A DNA stretch of 64,000 bases, taken from Variovorax sp. Sphag1AA (GTDB lineage: Bacteria > Pseudomonadota > Gammaproteobacteria > Burkholderiales > Burkholderiaceae_C). How positions within the stretch are numbered: the stretch's first letter is position 1; every line of letters begins with the position of its first letter. Below the pieces are notes generated by a model. It searched no databases and had not been told where the DNA came from. It saw only the letters and a program-made list of their open reading frames with translations. Below, piece by piece: positions 31,635-40,369 of this stretch. Where the stretch lies: positions 558,001-622,000 of the forward strand of contig NZ_JACHYC010000001.1 of the NCBI RefSeq assembly GCF_014192575.1, given 5' to 3'. The position numbers and the translations under genes are program-made.

Positions 31635-32885
31635 TCAGGCGCTTTGCGGCGACCGGTGGGCTACTGCGCAGATGCGTTCGACCGCCTCGCGCAGGGTGAG
31701 ATGCAACACGTCGCGCTGGGCATGGCTGCCCCCGAGCCGATGGGCCAGTGCCGGCAGGCTGGCCAGCAGCGTGACCGCAAGCGTATCGTCGCCACGGCCG
31801 AAGGCCATCATCGCGCGGCACGATGCGAGGCCGAGCTCCCGCGTGGCGCTTCCGTGGCGCGTGGGCTTCGATTGCGCGTCGATCAGCGAGGTCTCCAGCC
31901 GCCGGGCGAGACCCCACTCGTGGGCACCGACAAAGGCCAGCGCAGCATGCAGGTCATTGAAGCTGCAGAAGCCATCGTCGATGTGCGAGGCCCAGGCGGC
32001 GGCGAGTTCGGCCCAGCGCATGCCCAGGTCGGCGCAGTGAAGGTCGAGGCGCCACAGCAGTGCGGCGGCGTCGATCAGGTCCGCGATCTGCGTCGAGTGC
32101 CCGGCGCGCACGCGCTGGTCGTACAGCGCCAATGCGTGTCCCCATTCGGCGCGCGCCAGATGAAACAGCGCGAGATGCCACCAGCAGTGCGTCGCGACGA
32201 TGGTGCCTTCGCTCCACGCGGCGATGTGCCGTCGCATCCAGCGCACGCCGGCATCGGGTTGCTCGGTCATCTCGAAGATGTGCGCCATCGCGTGGTGCGC
32301 GCGGGCGTCGTGAGGGTCGAGTTCGAGGGCTGACAGCGCCACGTCCTGTGCACGTGCGTACTCGCCGCTTTCCTCCAGGCTGAAGGCGTGCATCGACAGG
32401 ATCGTGTGATAGCCCGGCAGGTCACGCGACCACGCCGGCAACACCGATGACACGCGGTCGCGCATCCGCTCCTCGTCTCCGGTGACGTGGTCGAACGCAT
32501 GCGCTACCTGCAGCGCGAGTGCGTCCCTAGGGTGTTCGTCGAGCAGCTCGCCGAGCCGCACCTTTGCGCCTTCGTAGTCGTCGGCCAGCACGGTGGCGAT
32601 GGCGGCCAGGTGCATCCGTTCGCGCCCATTGCTTTCGAGCGCCGTCGCGCGGGCAAGCGCCGAATGCGCCTGCCGCACCTGGCGCGGATCGCGGCTGCAG
32701 ATCAGCTGATAGGCCCGCAGCACGTGCGCCATCACGAAGGCTGGGGCTTCGGCGAGCGCGATCTCCAGTTCCGCGTCAGCGCCGGTGCGCCAGCCCTGGA
32801 ATGCAGTGAGCGCCCGTTCGTACGCGGCGAGCGCCTCGGGCGTGGCGCCGGTGATGCTGCATCCGCGATGGTCGACGAGGCTCAC
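31635..32885 (-). CDS. TPR-containing protein (TTC38-like)
   Basis: A 416-residue all-helical repeat protein resembling the TTC38 group, with repeats such as SMHAFSLEESGEYARAQDVAL and MAHIFEMTEQPDAGVRWMRR. There is no signal peptide or membrane segment. The start is the GTG at 32885 with AGGAG six bases upstream; the longer frame to 34133 runs through the oxidase gene. It lies eight bases after the FAD oxidase and is probably co-expressed with it. Function unknown. Confidence 0.75.
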   Translation of the reverse strand: MSLVDHRGCSITGATPEALAAYERALTAFQGWRTGADAELEIALAEAPAFVMAHVLRAYQLICSRDPRQVRQAHSALARATALESNGRERMHLAAIATVLADDYEGAKVRLGELLDEHPRDALALQVAHAFDHVTGDEERMRDRVSSVLPAWSRDLPGYHTILSMHAFSLEESGEYARAQDVALSALELDPHDARAHHAMAHIFEMTEQPDAGVRWMRRHIAAWSEGTIVATHCWWHLALFHLARAEWGHALALYDQRVRAGHSTQIADLIDAAALLWRLDLHCADLGMRWAELAAAWASHIDDGFCSFNDLHAALAFVGAHEWGLARRLETSLIDAQSKPTRHGSATRELGLASCRAMMAFGRGDDTLAVTLLASLPALAHRLGGSHAQRDVLHLTLREAVERICAVAHRSPQSA

Positions 32886-32893
32886 TGTGGCTC

Positions 32894-34312
32894 CTACGGT
32901 GCGATGTTGAGGTTCATGCGGAACAGGTTGTCGGGGTCGTACTTCCGCTTGGCCGTCTGCAGCCGTGCGTAGTTCGCGCCATAGCTGCCCTCGACCCGCG
33001 CCGCCTCGTCTTCCGTCAGGAAGTTGACGTAGCCGCTCGCGGTCGCATGCGGTGCGGCTTCCTGGAACACGCGGCGTGCCCAGTCGCGCACCTTGTCGTC
33101 GTCGGCCGGATCGTCCCAGCGGCCATGCACGTTCATGATGTAGTTCGCGTCGCGGCCCGGGAAGGCGGTTTCCGACTGCTTCACCCGCCCCATTGCACCG
33201 CCGAGCTGCGCCATGAAGATCTCGCACTGCGGTCCGGGCAGACGGGCGACGTTGGCGATCAGCATGTCGAGCGCTGCGTCGCTGAGTTTGTTGAAGTTGT
33301 TGGACTTCCAGTAGTTGCGACTGCCGGGTGCCAGCAGCGGGTCGACCACGGTCTGGAAGCCAGCGTACGGGTTCGCTCCGAGTGCGACCGCGATCGGGTG
33401 GCCGAACTTCGTTACCGGTGCGGCAGCGGCTTCGCCGTCCTTCATGTGGCCGCAGTACAGCAGCGGGAAGATCACGACCTCGGTCCCGTGTGCCGATTCG
33501 GGGAGGAAGGGCAGCGGCGGCGCCTTGCGCATCACGGTCCACACGCTCAGCTCGTCCGGCGAGGTCAGGTTGAAGTCGCGCCACGCGCGCAGCACCTTCT
33601 GCGCCTGCGCGAATGGGTAGACCACCAGTCCCGAATACACCTCCGGCCCGACCGGGTGGAGCTTGAACTCGAACGAGGTCGCCACGCCGAAGTTGCCGCC
33701 GCCGCCGCGCATCGCCCAGAAGAGCTCGGGCTCGGAGGTTGCCGAAGCGGTGCGCTTCACGCCATCCGCGGTGACCACGTCGATGCTCAGGAGGTTGTCC
33801 ACGGTGAGCCCGTAGCGGCGCGTGAGCCAGCCGAAGCCGCCGCCCAGCGTGAGGCCCGCGACCCCTGTCGTGGAGTTGATGCCCAGCGGCGTTGCGAGGC
33901 CATGCGCCTGTGCCGCCTTGTCGAAGTCGCTGAGGAGCGCGCCTGCGCCGACGCGCGCGGTGCGTTTCGCTGCGTCGACATCGACGGTCTTCATGCTCGA
34001 CATATCGAGCATCAGCCCGCCCTCGGCAACCGCATTGCCCGCGATGTGATGCCCGCCGCCGCGCACGCTCAGAAGCATGCGGTGCTTCGTTGCGAATTGC
34101 ACGCCGGCCTGCACGTCGGCGGTGCTGGTGCACTTGGCGATCAGCGCCGGACGGCGGTCGACGGTGGCATTCCAGATCTTGCGGGCCTCGTCATAGGCCG
34201 CGTCGCCCATGCGCAGGACACCGCCCTTGATCTGGGCTGCGAAGGCATCGACGTCGGACTGCTGGACTTGCCGGACGTCCTTGTCCAGCGTAAGGTAGGT
34301 CAACGAAGGCAT
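32894..34312 (-). CDS. FAD-binding oxidoreductase (BBE-type)
   Basis: A 472-residue flavoprotein of the berberine-bridge/glucooligosaccharide oxidase group. The FAD-binding domain has SVRGGGHHIAGNAVAEGGL, whose histidine is the usual covalent flavin site, and LGGGFGWLTRRYGLTVDNL. The BBE C-terminus contains YDPDNLFRMNLNI. It probably oxidises a sugar or alcohol to a lactone or aldehyde. AGGAG lies six bases before the ATG. It diverges from an AraC regulator preceded by phased repeats. Confidence 0.92.
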   Translation of the reverse strand: MPSLTYLTLDKDVRQVQQSDVDAFAAQIKGGVLRMGDAAYDEARKIWNATVDRRPALIAKCTSTADVQAGVQFATKHRMLLSVRGGGHHIAGNAVAEGGLMLDMSSMKTVDVDAAKRTARVGAGALLSDFDKAAQAHGLATPLGINSTTGVAGLTLGGGFGWLTRRYGLTVDNLLSIDVVTADGVKRTASATSEPELFWAMRGGGGNFGVATSFEFKLHPVGPEVYSGLVVYPFAQAQKVLRAWRDFNLTSPDELSVWTVMRKAPPLPFLPESAHGTEVVIFPLLYCGHMKDGEAAAAPVTKFGHPIAVALGANPYAGFQTVVDPLLAPGSRNYWKSNNFNKLSDAALDMLIANVARLPGPQCEIFMAQLGGAMGRVKQSETAFPGRDANYIMNVHGRWDDPADDDKVRDWARRVFQEAAPHATASGYVNFLTEDEAARVEGSYGANYARLQTAKRKYDPDNLFRMNLNIAP

Positions 34313-34426
34313 GAGTTGCTCCTGGGATGAAAACGATGAAGACCCGGTCGCCGTGCTCGCAGCGCGGCGAGTGGGATCATTTTTTTCTTTCGGGCGGTTC
34401 CGCGCCGCACCTGAAGTCCGCCCGTT

Positions 34427-34502
34427 TTGTCCGATCGTCCTGCGTTGCGCGGCGGCCGGCACGCGGGTTGACCGATCGTCCGGCCGTCTTGTCCGATCCT
34501 CC
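34427..34502 (+). repeat. Three phased direct repeats upstream of the AraC gene
   Basis: TTGTCCGATCGTCC at 34427-34440, TTGACCGATCGTCC at 34468-34481 and TTGTCCGATCCTCC at 34489-34502. Spacings of 41 and 21 bases are close to four and two helical turns. They lie in the 204-base divergent gap, the last ending 14 bases before the regulator's ATG. This is the layout expected of an AraC-family operator. Confidence 0.75.
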
Positions 34503-34516
34503 GCGGTGACCCCGTT

Positions 34517-35542
34517 ATGAGCCAGGACACGCTGTCGGATGTCCTGCGCGGCGTGCGCCTTCGCGGTGCCGTTTTCTTCAGCGTCAGCGGCAGCAGCGAT
34601 TGGGCCGCCGAGGCGCCACCCGCCCGCGATCTCGCACCGATGCTGATGCGTGGCGTCGATCACGTCATCGAATACCACGCGGTCGCCAAAGGCAGTTGCT
34701 GGGCTGGCATCCCGGGCGGACCCTCGGCCCATCTGCTGGCGGGCGACGTCGTCATGTTTCCTCACGGCGATGCCCATGTGGTGTCGAGCTCGCCCGGCAT
34801 GCGCGGCGACGCCGGACTGGGCTGGTTCCCGGGCATGGACAGCATCGGGCAGCTTCCGCTGGGCGTGGCCTACAACGGTTCCAGCGTCACGCATTCGGCG
34901 TCGCCCGAATGGGTGCCGCACGTCGAGGCCGATGCGGAGGTGACGATCGTCTGCGGCTTCCTGGGGTGCGATCTGCAGCCCTTCAATCCGCTGATCGATG
35001 CGCTTCCGCGCATGCTGCACCTGCGTGCGAACGGCGAAGGCGCATGGATCGCGCAGTTCACGCAGCAGGCGGTGGCCGAGTCGCACGCCCGGCGTCCCGG
35101 TGGCGAGGCCATGCTGGCGCGCATGAGCGAGATGATGTTCGTCGATGCGGTGCGCCGCTATGCCGACAGCCTGCCTTCGCAAAGTGCCGGCTGGCTCGCC
35201 GGCCTGCGCGACCGCTTCGTCGGGCGCGCGCTGGCGCTGATGCACGAACAGCCCGCGCAGGACTGGACGATCGACGAACTCGGAAAGCAGGTCGGCCTGT
35301 CGCGCTCGGCGCTGCACGATCGCTTCGCGCATCTGGTGGGCATCCCGCCGATCCAGTACCTCGCGCAATGGCGGATGCAGGCCGCCGCGCGACTGCTGCT
35401 CGAAACGCGGGCGACTGTTGCGGCGATCGCGCTCGACGTGGGCTACGAGTCCGAAGCCGCCTTTGCGCGCGCCTTCAAGCGGCTGGTCGGCAAGCCGCCG
35501 GGGGAGTGGCGCCGCGACCATGATGCGGCGGACGCGGCCTGA
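34517..35542 (+). CDS. AraC-family transcriptional regulator
   Basis: A 341-residue regulator with an N-terminal cupin-like sensing domain (GGPSAHLLAGDVVMFPHGDA) and a C-terminal pair of helix-turn-helices (about residues 235-335). The first contains WTIDELGKQVGLSRSALHDR, and the second VAAIALDVGYESEAAFARAF. It probably controls the divergent FAD oxidase-TPR genes and itself through the upstream repeats. Confidence 0.93.
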   Translation: MSQDTLSDVLRGVRLRGAVFFSVSGSSDWAAEAPPARDLAPMLMRGVDHVIEYHAVAKGSCWAGIPGGPSAHLLAGDVVMFPHGDAHVVSSSPGMRGDAGLGWFPGMDSIGQLPLGVAYNGSSVTHSASPEWVPHVEADAEVTIVCGFLGCDLQPFNPLIDALPRMLHLRANGEGAWIAQFTQQAVAESHARRPGGEAMLARMSEMMFVDAVRRYADSLPSQSAGWLAGLRDRFVGRALALMHEQPAQDWTIDELGKQVGLSRSALHDRFAHLVGIPPIQYLAQWRMQAAARLLLETRATVAAIALDVGYESEAAFARAFKRLVGKPPGEWRRDHDAADAA

Positions 35543-35554
35543 TGGCCTGAACCG

Positions 35555-36835
35555 TCAGTCGCGGGGAATCATCCAGGCCGTCGACGCGGCCCGCCCCGAT
35601 ACATGGAGCGCCGCGGTGGCCGCCGGTGTCTCGGCCAGCAGCTTGCCCTTTCGATACACCTTGAGCCGCGTCGCGCGAAGCCGGATCGCTTCCACCGGAT
35701 CGCGGGCCTGCAGCAGCACGAAGCTCGCATCGCAGCCGGCCTCCAGCCCGTAGCCGTCGAGGTGGAACACCTTCGCGGCGTTGGTCGTGATCGCATCGAA
35801 GCACTGGCGGATGCCGCGCTGGCTGGTCATCTGAGCCACGTGCAGGCCCATGTGCGCGACTTCGAGCATGTCGCCCGAGCCCATGCCGTACCACGGGTCC
35901 ATCACGCAGTCGTGGCCGAAGGCGACGTTGACGCCGGCGGCCATCAGTTCGGGCACGCGTGTCATGCCGCGCCGCTTGGGATAGGTGTCGTGCCGGCCCT
36001 GCAGCGTGATGTTGATCAGCGGATTGGCGATCACGCTGACGCCGCTTTCGGCGATGAGCGGCAGCAGCTTGCTGACGTAGTAGTTATCCATCGAGTGCAT
36101 CGAGGTGCAGTGAGAGCCCGTCGCACGGCCTTGCAGCCCGAGGCGCTGTGCCTCGTAGGCCAGCGTTTCGATGTGGCGCGAGTGCGGGTCGTCCGACTCG
36201 TCGCAATGCATGTCCACCAGCTTGCCGCGCTCGGCGGCGATCTCGCAAAGCAGCTTCACGCTCGCGGCGCCGTCGGCCATGGTGCGCTCGAAATGCGGAA
36301 TGCCGCCGACCACGTCGACACCCTTGTCCAATGCGCGCTTCAGGTTCTCGACGCCGCCCTTGGTGCGCAGAACGCCGTCCTGCGGAAAGGCAACGAGCTG
36401 GAGATCGAGATACGGCGCCACTCGGCGCTTGACTTCCAGCAGCGCGTCGACCGCGAGCAGGCTCGGATCGCTGGTGTCCACATGGCTACGGATCGCGAGC
36501 AGACCTTTCGCAACCGCCCAGTCGCAGTAGGCCAGGGCGCGTTCGATCAACGCATCCGCCGTGAGCAGTGGCTTGAGTTCGCCCCACAGCGCAATGCCTT
36601 CGAGCAGCGTGCCGCTTTCGTTGACGCGCGGCAGGCCATAGCTGAGCGTCGCGTCCATATGAAAGTGCGGGTCGATGAAATGCGGCGTGACCAGGAGGCC
36701 TCCTGCATCGACTTTTTCCGCTGCCGGAGCGTCGAGGCCGGGTGTCACTTCGGCGATACAGCCATCCTTCACAGCGATCGACATGCCGGTGCGGCCATCG
36801 GGGAGGGTGGCGTTCTGAATAAGAAGATCAAGCAT
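35555..36835 (-). CDS. codA: CodA-like cytosine deaminase (amidohydrolase)
   Basis: A 426-residue amidohydrolase closely matching E. coli CodA in length and motifs: DPHFHMDATLSYGLP, VAFPQDGVL, MHCDESDDPHSR, SHCTSMHSM and NPLINITLQGRHDTYPKRRG. It should deaminate cytosine or a related base to uracil. The motif GHDCVMDPWY at residues 308-317 keeps the metal/catalytic Asp (309). At 310 it has Cys and at 312 Met, where the E. coli enzyme has Asp314 and Phe316; both positions line the substrate pocket, so specificity may differ. It is the last gene of the pyrimidine operon. Confidence 0.85.
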   Translation of the reverse strand: MLDLLIQNATLPDGRTGMSIAVKDGCIAEVTPGLDAPAAEKVDAGGLLVTPHFIDPHFHMDATLSYGLPRVNESGTLLEGIALWGELKPLLTADALIERALAYCDWAVAKGLLAIRSHVDTSDPSLLAVDALLEVKRRVAPYLDLQLVAFPQDGVLRTKGGVENLKRALDKGVDVVGGIPHFERTMADGAASVKLLCEIAAERGKLVDMHCDESDDPHSRHIETLAYEAQRLGLQGRATGSHCTSMHSMDNYYVSKLLPLIAESGVSVIANPLINITLQGRHDTYPKRRGMTRVPELMAAGVNVAFGHDCVMDPWYGMGSGDMLEVAHMGLHVAQMTSQRGIRQCFDAITTNAAKVFHLDGYGLEAGCDASFVLLQARDPVEAIRLRATRLKVYRKGKLLAETPAATAALHVSGRAASTAWMIPRD

Positions 36836-37758
36836 CAGCGCTCTCCTTTTCGATAGGGTTTCATCAGCGCTTGCGGATAGCTCGCCTTGCGCGCGACAAG
36901 CACCAGCGCAAGGATCGACAGCAGGTAGGGAAGCATCAGGTAGATCTGGTAGGGCAGCAAGGCATCGCCCGACTGCTGCAGGCGCAACTGGAGCGCATCG
37001 AAGAAGGCGAACAGCAGCGCGCCGAGCAGCGCCTTGCCGGGCCGCCACGAAGCGAACACCACCAGCGCGACGCAAATCCAGCCGCGTCCGTTGATCATGT
37101 TGAAGAAGAAGGCGTTGAACGCCGACAGCGTGAGGAACGAGCCGGCGATGCCCATCAATGCCGACCCGGCCACGATCGCCCCCGTGCGCGTTGCCGCGAC
37201 CGACACGCCCTGGCCTTCGGCGGCCTGCGGGTTCTCGCCGACCATGCGCACCGCAAGCCCGAGCGGCGTGCGATAGAGGACATACGCAATCACCGGCACC
37301 AGCAGCAGCGCGAACAAGGTCAGTGGCGTCTGAGCACTCAGCACCGGGATATGCAGCCACTCCATCGGCGCGAACGGCGTGACGGTCGGCGGCGTATTGA
37401 CCTTCGGGAAGCTCACTCGATAGCCGTAATAGCTCAGCGCCGTCGCCAGCAGCGTGATGCCAAGGCCCGACACATGCTGCGAGAGCGCGAGTCCCACCGT
37501 GAGGAACGCATGCAGCAGCCCAAACGCCGCGCCCGTCAACGCGGCCACGCCCACGCCGACCCACAGCGGTGCGCCCGCATAGACCGCGAGCCATCCTGCG
37601 AAGGCGCCGGCGACCATGATCCCTTCGATGCCGAGGTTCAACACGCCGGCGCGCTCGCACAGCAGGACCCCCAGCGTGCCGAAGATCAACGGCGTGGCGA
37701 TCCGCAGCACCGCGATCCAGAAGGCGGCGTTCGAGAGGATGTCCGCGATGTCGCTCAT
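36835..37758 (-). CDS. ABC transporter permease (nucleoside/purine-pyrimidine type)
   Basis: A 307-residue inner-membrane permease of the BPD_transp_2 fold, with the GTLGVLLCERAGVLNLGIEG segment typical of BMP-linked (YufQ-type) transporters. About eight to ten hydrophobic segments are seen. Its stop overlaps the codA start by one base. It pairs with the next permease, the ATPase and the BMP-type binding protein. Confidence 0.9.
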   Translation of the reverse strand: MSDIADILSNAAFWIAVLRIATPLIFGTLGVLLCERAGVLNLGIEGIMVAGAFAGWLAVYAGAPLWVGVGVAALTGAAFGLLHAFLTVGLALSQHVSGLGITLLATALSYYGYRVSFPKVNTPPTVTPFAPMEWLHIPVLSAQTPLTLFALLLVPVIAYVLYRTPLGLAVRMVGENPQAAEGQGVSVAATRTGAIVAGSALMGIAGSFLTLSAFNAFFFNMINGRGWICVALVVFASWRPGKALLGALLFAFFDALQLRLQQSGDALLPYQIYLMLPYLLSILALVLVARKASYPQALMKPYRKGER

Positions 37759-37762
37759 CGGG

Positions 37763-38824
37763 TTACTTCCAGCGCACGCGGTATTGGGTGAGCAGCGTCG
37801 CGACCAGCACCGCGATCAGCGATGCGGCGACGATCACGTCCGCGATATAGGTCGGCACGCCGATCGCGCGGCTCATCGTGTCCGCGCCGACCAGTACGCC
37901 CGCGACGAAGATCGCGGCGGCGAGCACACCCAACGGGTTCAGCGCCGCAAGCATCGCAATCACGATGCCGCTGTAGCCATAGCCTGGCGACATGTCGAGT
38001 GTCACGTAGCTGGTACGCCCCGCGACTTCGATCGCACCGGCCAGCCCGGCGAGTGCGCCGGACATCAGCGCCACCAGCACCACCGTGCGCGTGACCGGCA
38101 CCCCCGCGAACGCAGCGGCCCGCGCATTCGCACCTACGGCACGGATGTCGAAGCCGATCACCGTGTATTTGAAGAGGGCCCAGACGATCACCGCCAGCGA
38201 CGCCGCCCACAGCAGCCCGGTGTGCACCCGCGTCTGCGCGATGAGCTTGCCGAGCTCCAGGTCCGATTGCAGCGAGACGCTTTGCGGCCAGCCCATCGCG
38301 CTCGGGTCCTTCATCGGCCCGTCGAGCATCGCGGAGACGCCGAGCAGCACGATGAAGTTGATCAGCAGAGTGGTCACGACCTCGTCGACGCCCAGCTTGC
38401 TCTTCATCAGCGCCGGCCCAAGCAGGAGCAGGGCGCCCGCGATCGCCGCGGCCAGCATCATCAGCGGGAACAGCAGCCACACGGGCAGATCGAAGCCGGT
38501 GCCGCCGTGCATGCCGCCCACGGCCACGGCGGCCAGCGCACCTGCGTAGAGCTGGCCTTCGGCGCCGATGTTGAAGAGCCGCGCCTTGAAAGCCACCGTC
38601 GCGGCGAGCCCGGTGAGGATCAGCGGGATCGCGCGGGTGAGCGTCTCGCTCCACGCGAACACCGAGCCGAAGCCACCCTTGAGCAGCAGCGCGTAGGTGC
38701 GGCCCACCGGTGCGCCGGCCCAGAGCACGAGCAGCGTGCTCACCAGCAGCGTGAATGCGATCGCGCCGATCGGTGCAACCAGCAGTGCGGTGCGGGAGAT
38801 CTCGTGGCGGCGCTCGAGCCTCAT
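37763..38824 (-). CDS. ABC transporter permease (YufP-like)
   Basis: A 353-residue permease of the same family. The signature FKARLFNIGAEGQLYAGAL and the central TTLLINFIVLLG are visible. I chose the ATG at 38824, which overlaps the ATPase stop by four bases; upstream in-frame ATGs would lie inside the ATPase gene. Together with the second permease it forms the channel. Confidence 0.9.
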   Translation of the reverse strand: MRLERRHEISRTALLVAPIGAIAFTLLVSTLLVLWAGAPVGRTYALLLKGGFGSVFAWSETLTRAIPLILTGLAATVAFKARLFNIGAEGQLYAGALAAVAVGGMHGGTGFDLPVWLLFPLMMLAAAIAGALLLLGPALMKSKLGVDEVVTTLLINFIVLLGVSAMLDGPMKDPSAMGWPQSVSLQSDLELGKLIAQTRVHTGLLWAASLAVIVWALFKYTVIGFDIRAVGANARAAAFAGVPVTRTVVLVALMSGALAGLAGAIEVAGRTSYVTLDMSPGYGYSGIVIAMLAALNPLGVLAAAIFVAGVLVGADTMSRAIGVPTYIADVIVAASLIAVLVATLLTQYRVRWK

Positions 38825-40350
38825 GCCTTCGATCCCGCCATCGCAAGGCCGATCGCTTCGCGCGTCCACGCCGAGGCGGCGCGCGGCTCACCGAGGTGAC
38901 CGCCGTGCATCACCGCGACGCGGTCGCCGAGCGTCAGCACCTCGTCGAGATCGTCCGAAATCAGCAGCACCGCCGCGCCCGCATCGCGCGCCGCGACCAA
39001 CTGCTGCTGCACATAGGCGACCGCACCGATGTCGAGGCCCCAGGTCGGCTGGTGCGCAACGATCAGCCGCGCGAGCCGGCTCTGCGCCGCCACCGATGCC
39101 GGTGCCAGCAGCGCGCGCCCGAGGATCAGCTTCTGCATGTTGCCGCCCGAAAGCGAGCGCGCTGGCGTTTCGAGTCCACCGCCGCGCACGTCGTAGGCCT
39201 TTTCGACCGCACGTGCATGCGCCTTCGCAGCACCGCGCCGGACCCAGAACCGCCAGCGTGAGAACGCGCGGCTGCGCAGCCGTTCGGAGACCGCGTTTTC
39301 CCACACCGGCAGATCACCGATGACGCCGACCGCATGGCGGTCTTCGGGGATGCGTGCGACGCCGCGCAGCACCAATCGCGCAGGCGAGGGCGGCAGGTCG
39401 CGCCCCATGAGCTTGACCGTGCCCGCGGTCGGGGGACGCGTGCCGCTGAGCAGTTCGGCCAGCGCAACCTGGCCGTTGCCGGAAACGCCCGCAATCGCGG
39501 TGATCTCGCCGCTGCGCAAGGTGAGGGTGACGTCCTGCAGGCGATCGTGTCCGTCGCCGTCGGTGCGCACATGGTCCAGCACGCACACCGCATCGCCGAT
39601 GCGTTTGGCGGGGCTTCGCGACGTGCCTTCGATGGCGTGTCCGACCATCCAGAGTGCGAGTTCGGCCTGCGTGGTGTCTCGGGTGTGCGTCTCGGCGACC
39701 AGCTTGCCACCGCGCAACACCGCGATGCGATGCGACACGCGCATCACCTCCGCAAGCTTGTGGCTGATGAAGATGATTGACAGCCCTTGCGCGACCATCT
39801 GCGACAGGGTGCCGAACAGCGCCTCGCTTTCCTGCGGCGTGAGCACTGCGGTCGGCTCGTCAAGGATCAGGATGCGCGCATCGCGGTAGAGCGCCTTGAG
39901 GATTTCCACGCGCTGCCGCTCGCCGACCGACAGGGTTCCGACCAGTGCGTCCGGCTGGACCGGCAGGCCGAAACGCTGTGCCACGTCCATGAGCTTGGCT
40001 CGTGCTGCAGAACGCCGCGAGAACGGCTGCCAGAGCGATTCCGTGCCCATCAGCACGTTGTCGAGCACGCTGAGGTTGTCAGCCAGCGTGAAGTGCTGAT
40101 GCACCATGCCGATGCCCGCAGCCAGCGCTGCTTTGGGATTGCCCGGCGCGAGCGGCCGGCCGAAGGCTTCGATATGCCCCGCATCGGCGACGTAGTGCCC
40201 AAACAGGATCGACATCAGCGTGGACTTGCCCGCGCCGTTTTCCCCGAGCAATGCGAGCACCTCGCCGGGCTGCAGGTCGAGCGAGATGTCGTCGTTGGCC
40301 ACCAGCGCTCCGAAGCGCTTGGTGATGCCGCGCAATGACAGGACCGTCAC
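38821..40350 (-). CDS. ABC transporter ATPase with two nucleotide-binding domains
   Basis: A 509-residue duplicated ATPase. The first domain has Walker A GENGAGKST and signature LSVGERQ, and the second has a degenerate Walker A (GVSGNGQVA, no lysine) and LSGGNMQ, as usual for YufO/RbsA-type proteins. It energises uptake with the two permeases and the BMP protein. Confidence 0.92.
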   Translation of the reverse strand: MTVLSLRGITKRFGALVANDDISLDLQPGEVLALLGENGAGKSTLMSILFGHYVADAGHIEAFGRPLAPGNPKAALAAGIGMVHQHFTLADNLSVLDNVLMGTESLWQPFSRRSAARAKLMDVAQRFGLPVQPDALVGTLSVGERQRVEILKALYRDARILILDEPTAVLTPQESEALFGTLSQMVAQGLSIIFISHKLAEVMRVSHRIAVLRGGKLVAETHTRDTTQAELALWMVGHAIEGTSRSPAKRIGDAVCVLDHVRTDGDGHDRLQDVTLTLRSGEITAIAGVSGNGQVALAELLSGTRPPTAGTVKLMGRDLPPSPARLVLRGVARIPEDRHAVGVIGDLPVWENAVSERLRSRAFSRWRFWVRRGAAKAHARAVEKAYDVRGGGLETPARSLSGGNMQKLILGRALLAPASVAAQSRLARLIVAHQPTWGLDIGAVAYVQQQLVAARDAGAAVLLISDDLDEVLTLGDRVAVMHGGHLGEPRAASAWTREAIGLAMAGSKA

Positions 40351-40369
40351 TGGCGGCTTCCTGTGCCGC

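Noticed and set aside
31635-34133. 832-codon frame that would fuse a TPR protein to an upstream segment.
   Set aside because: The upstream part overlaps the FAD oxidase in another frame; the GTG at 32885 has a strong ribosome site.
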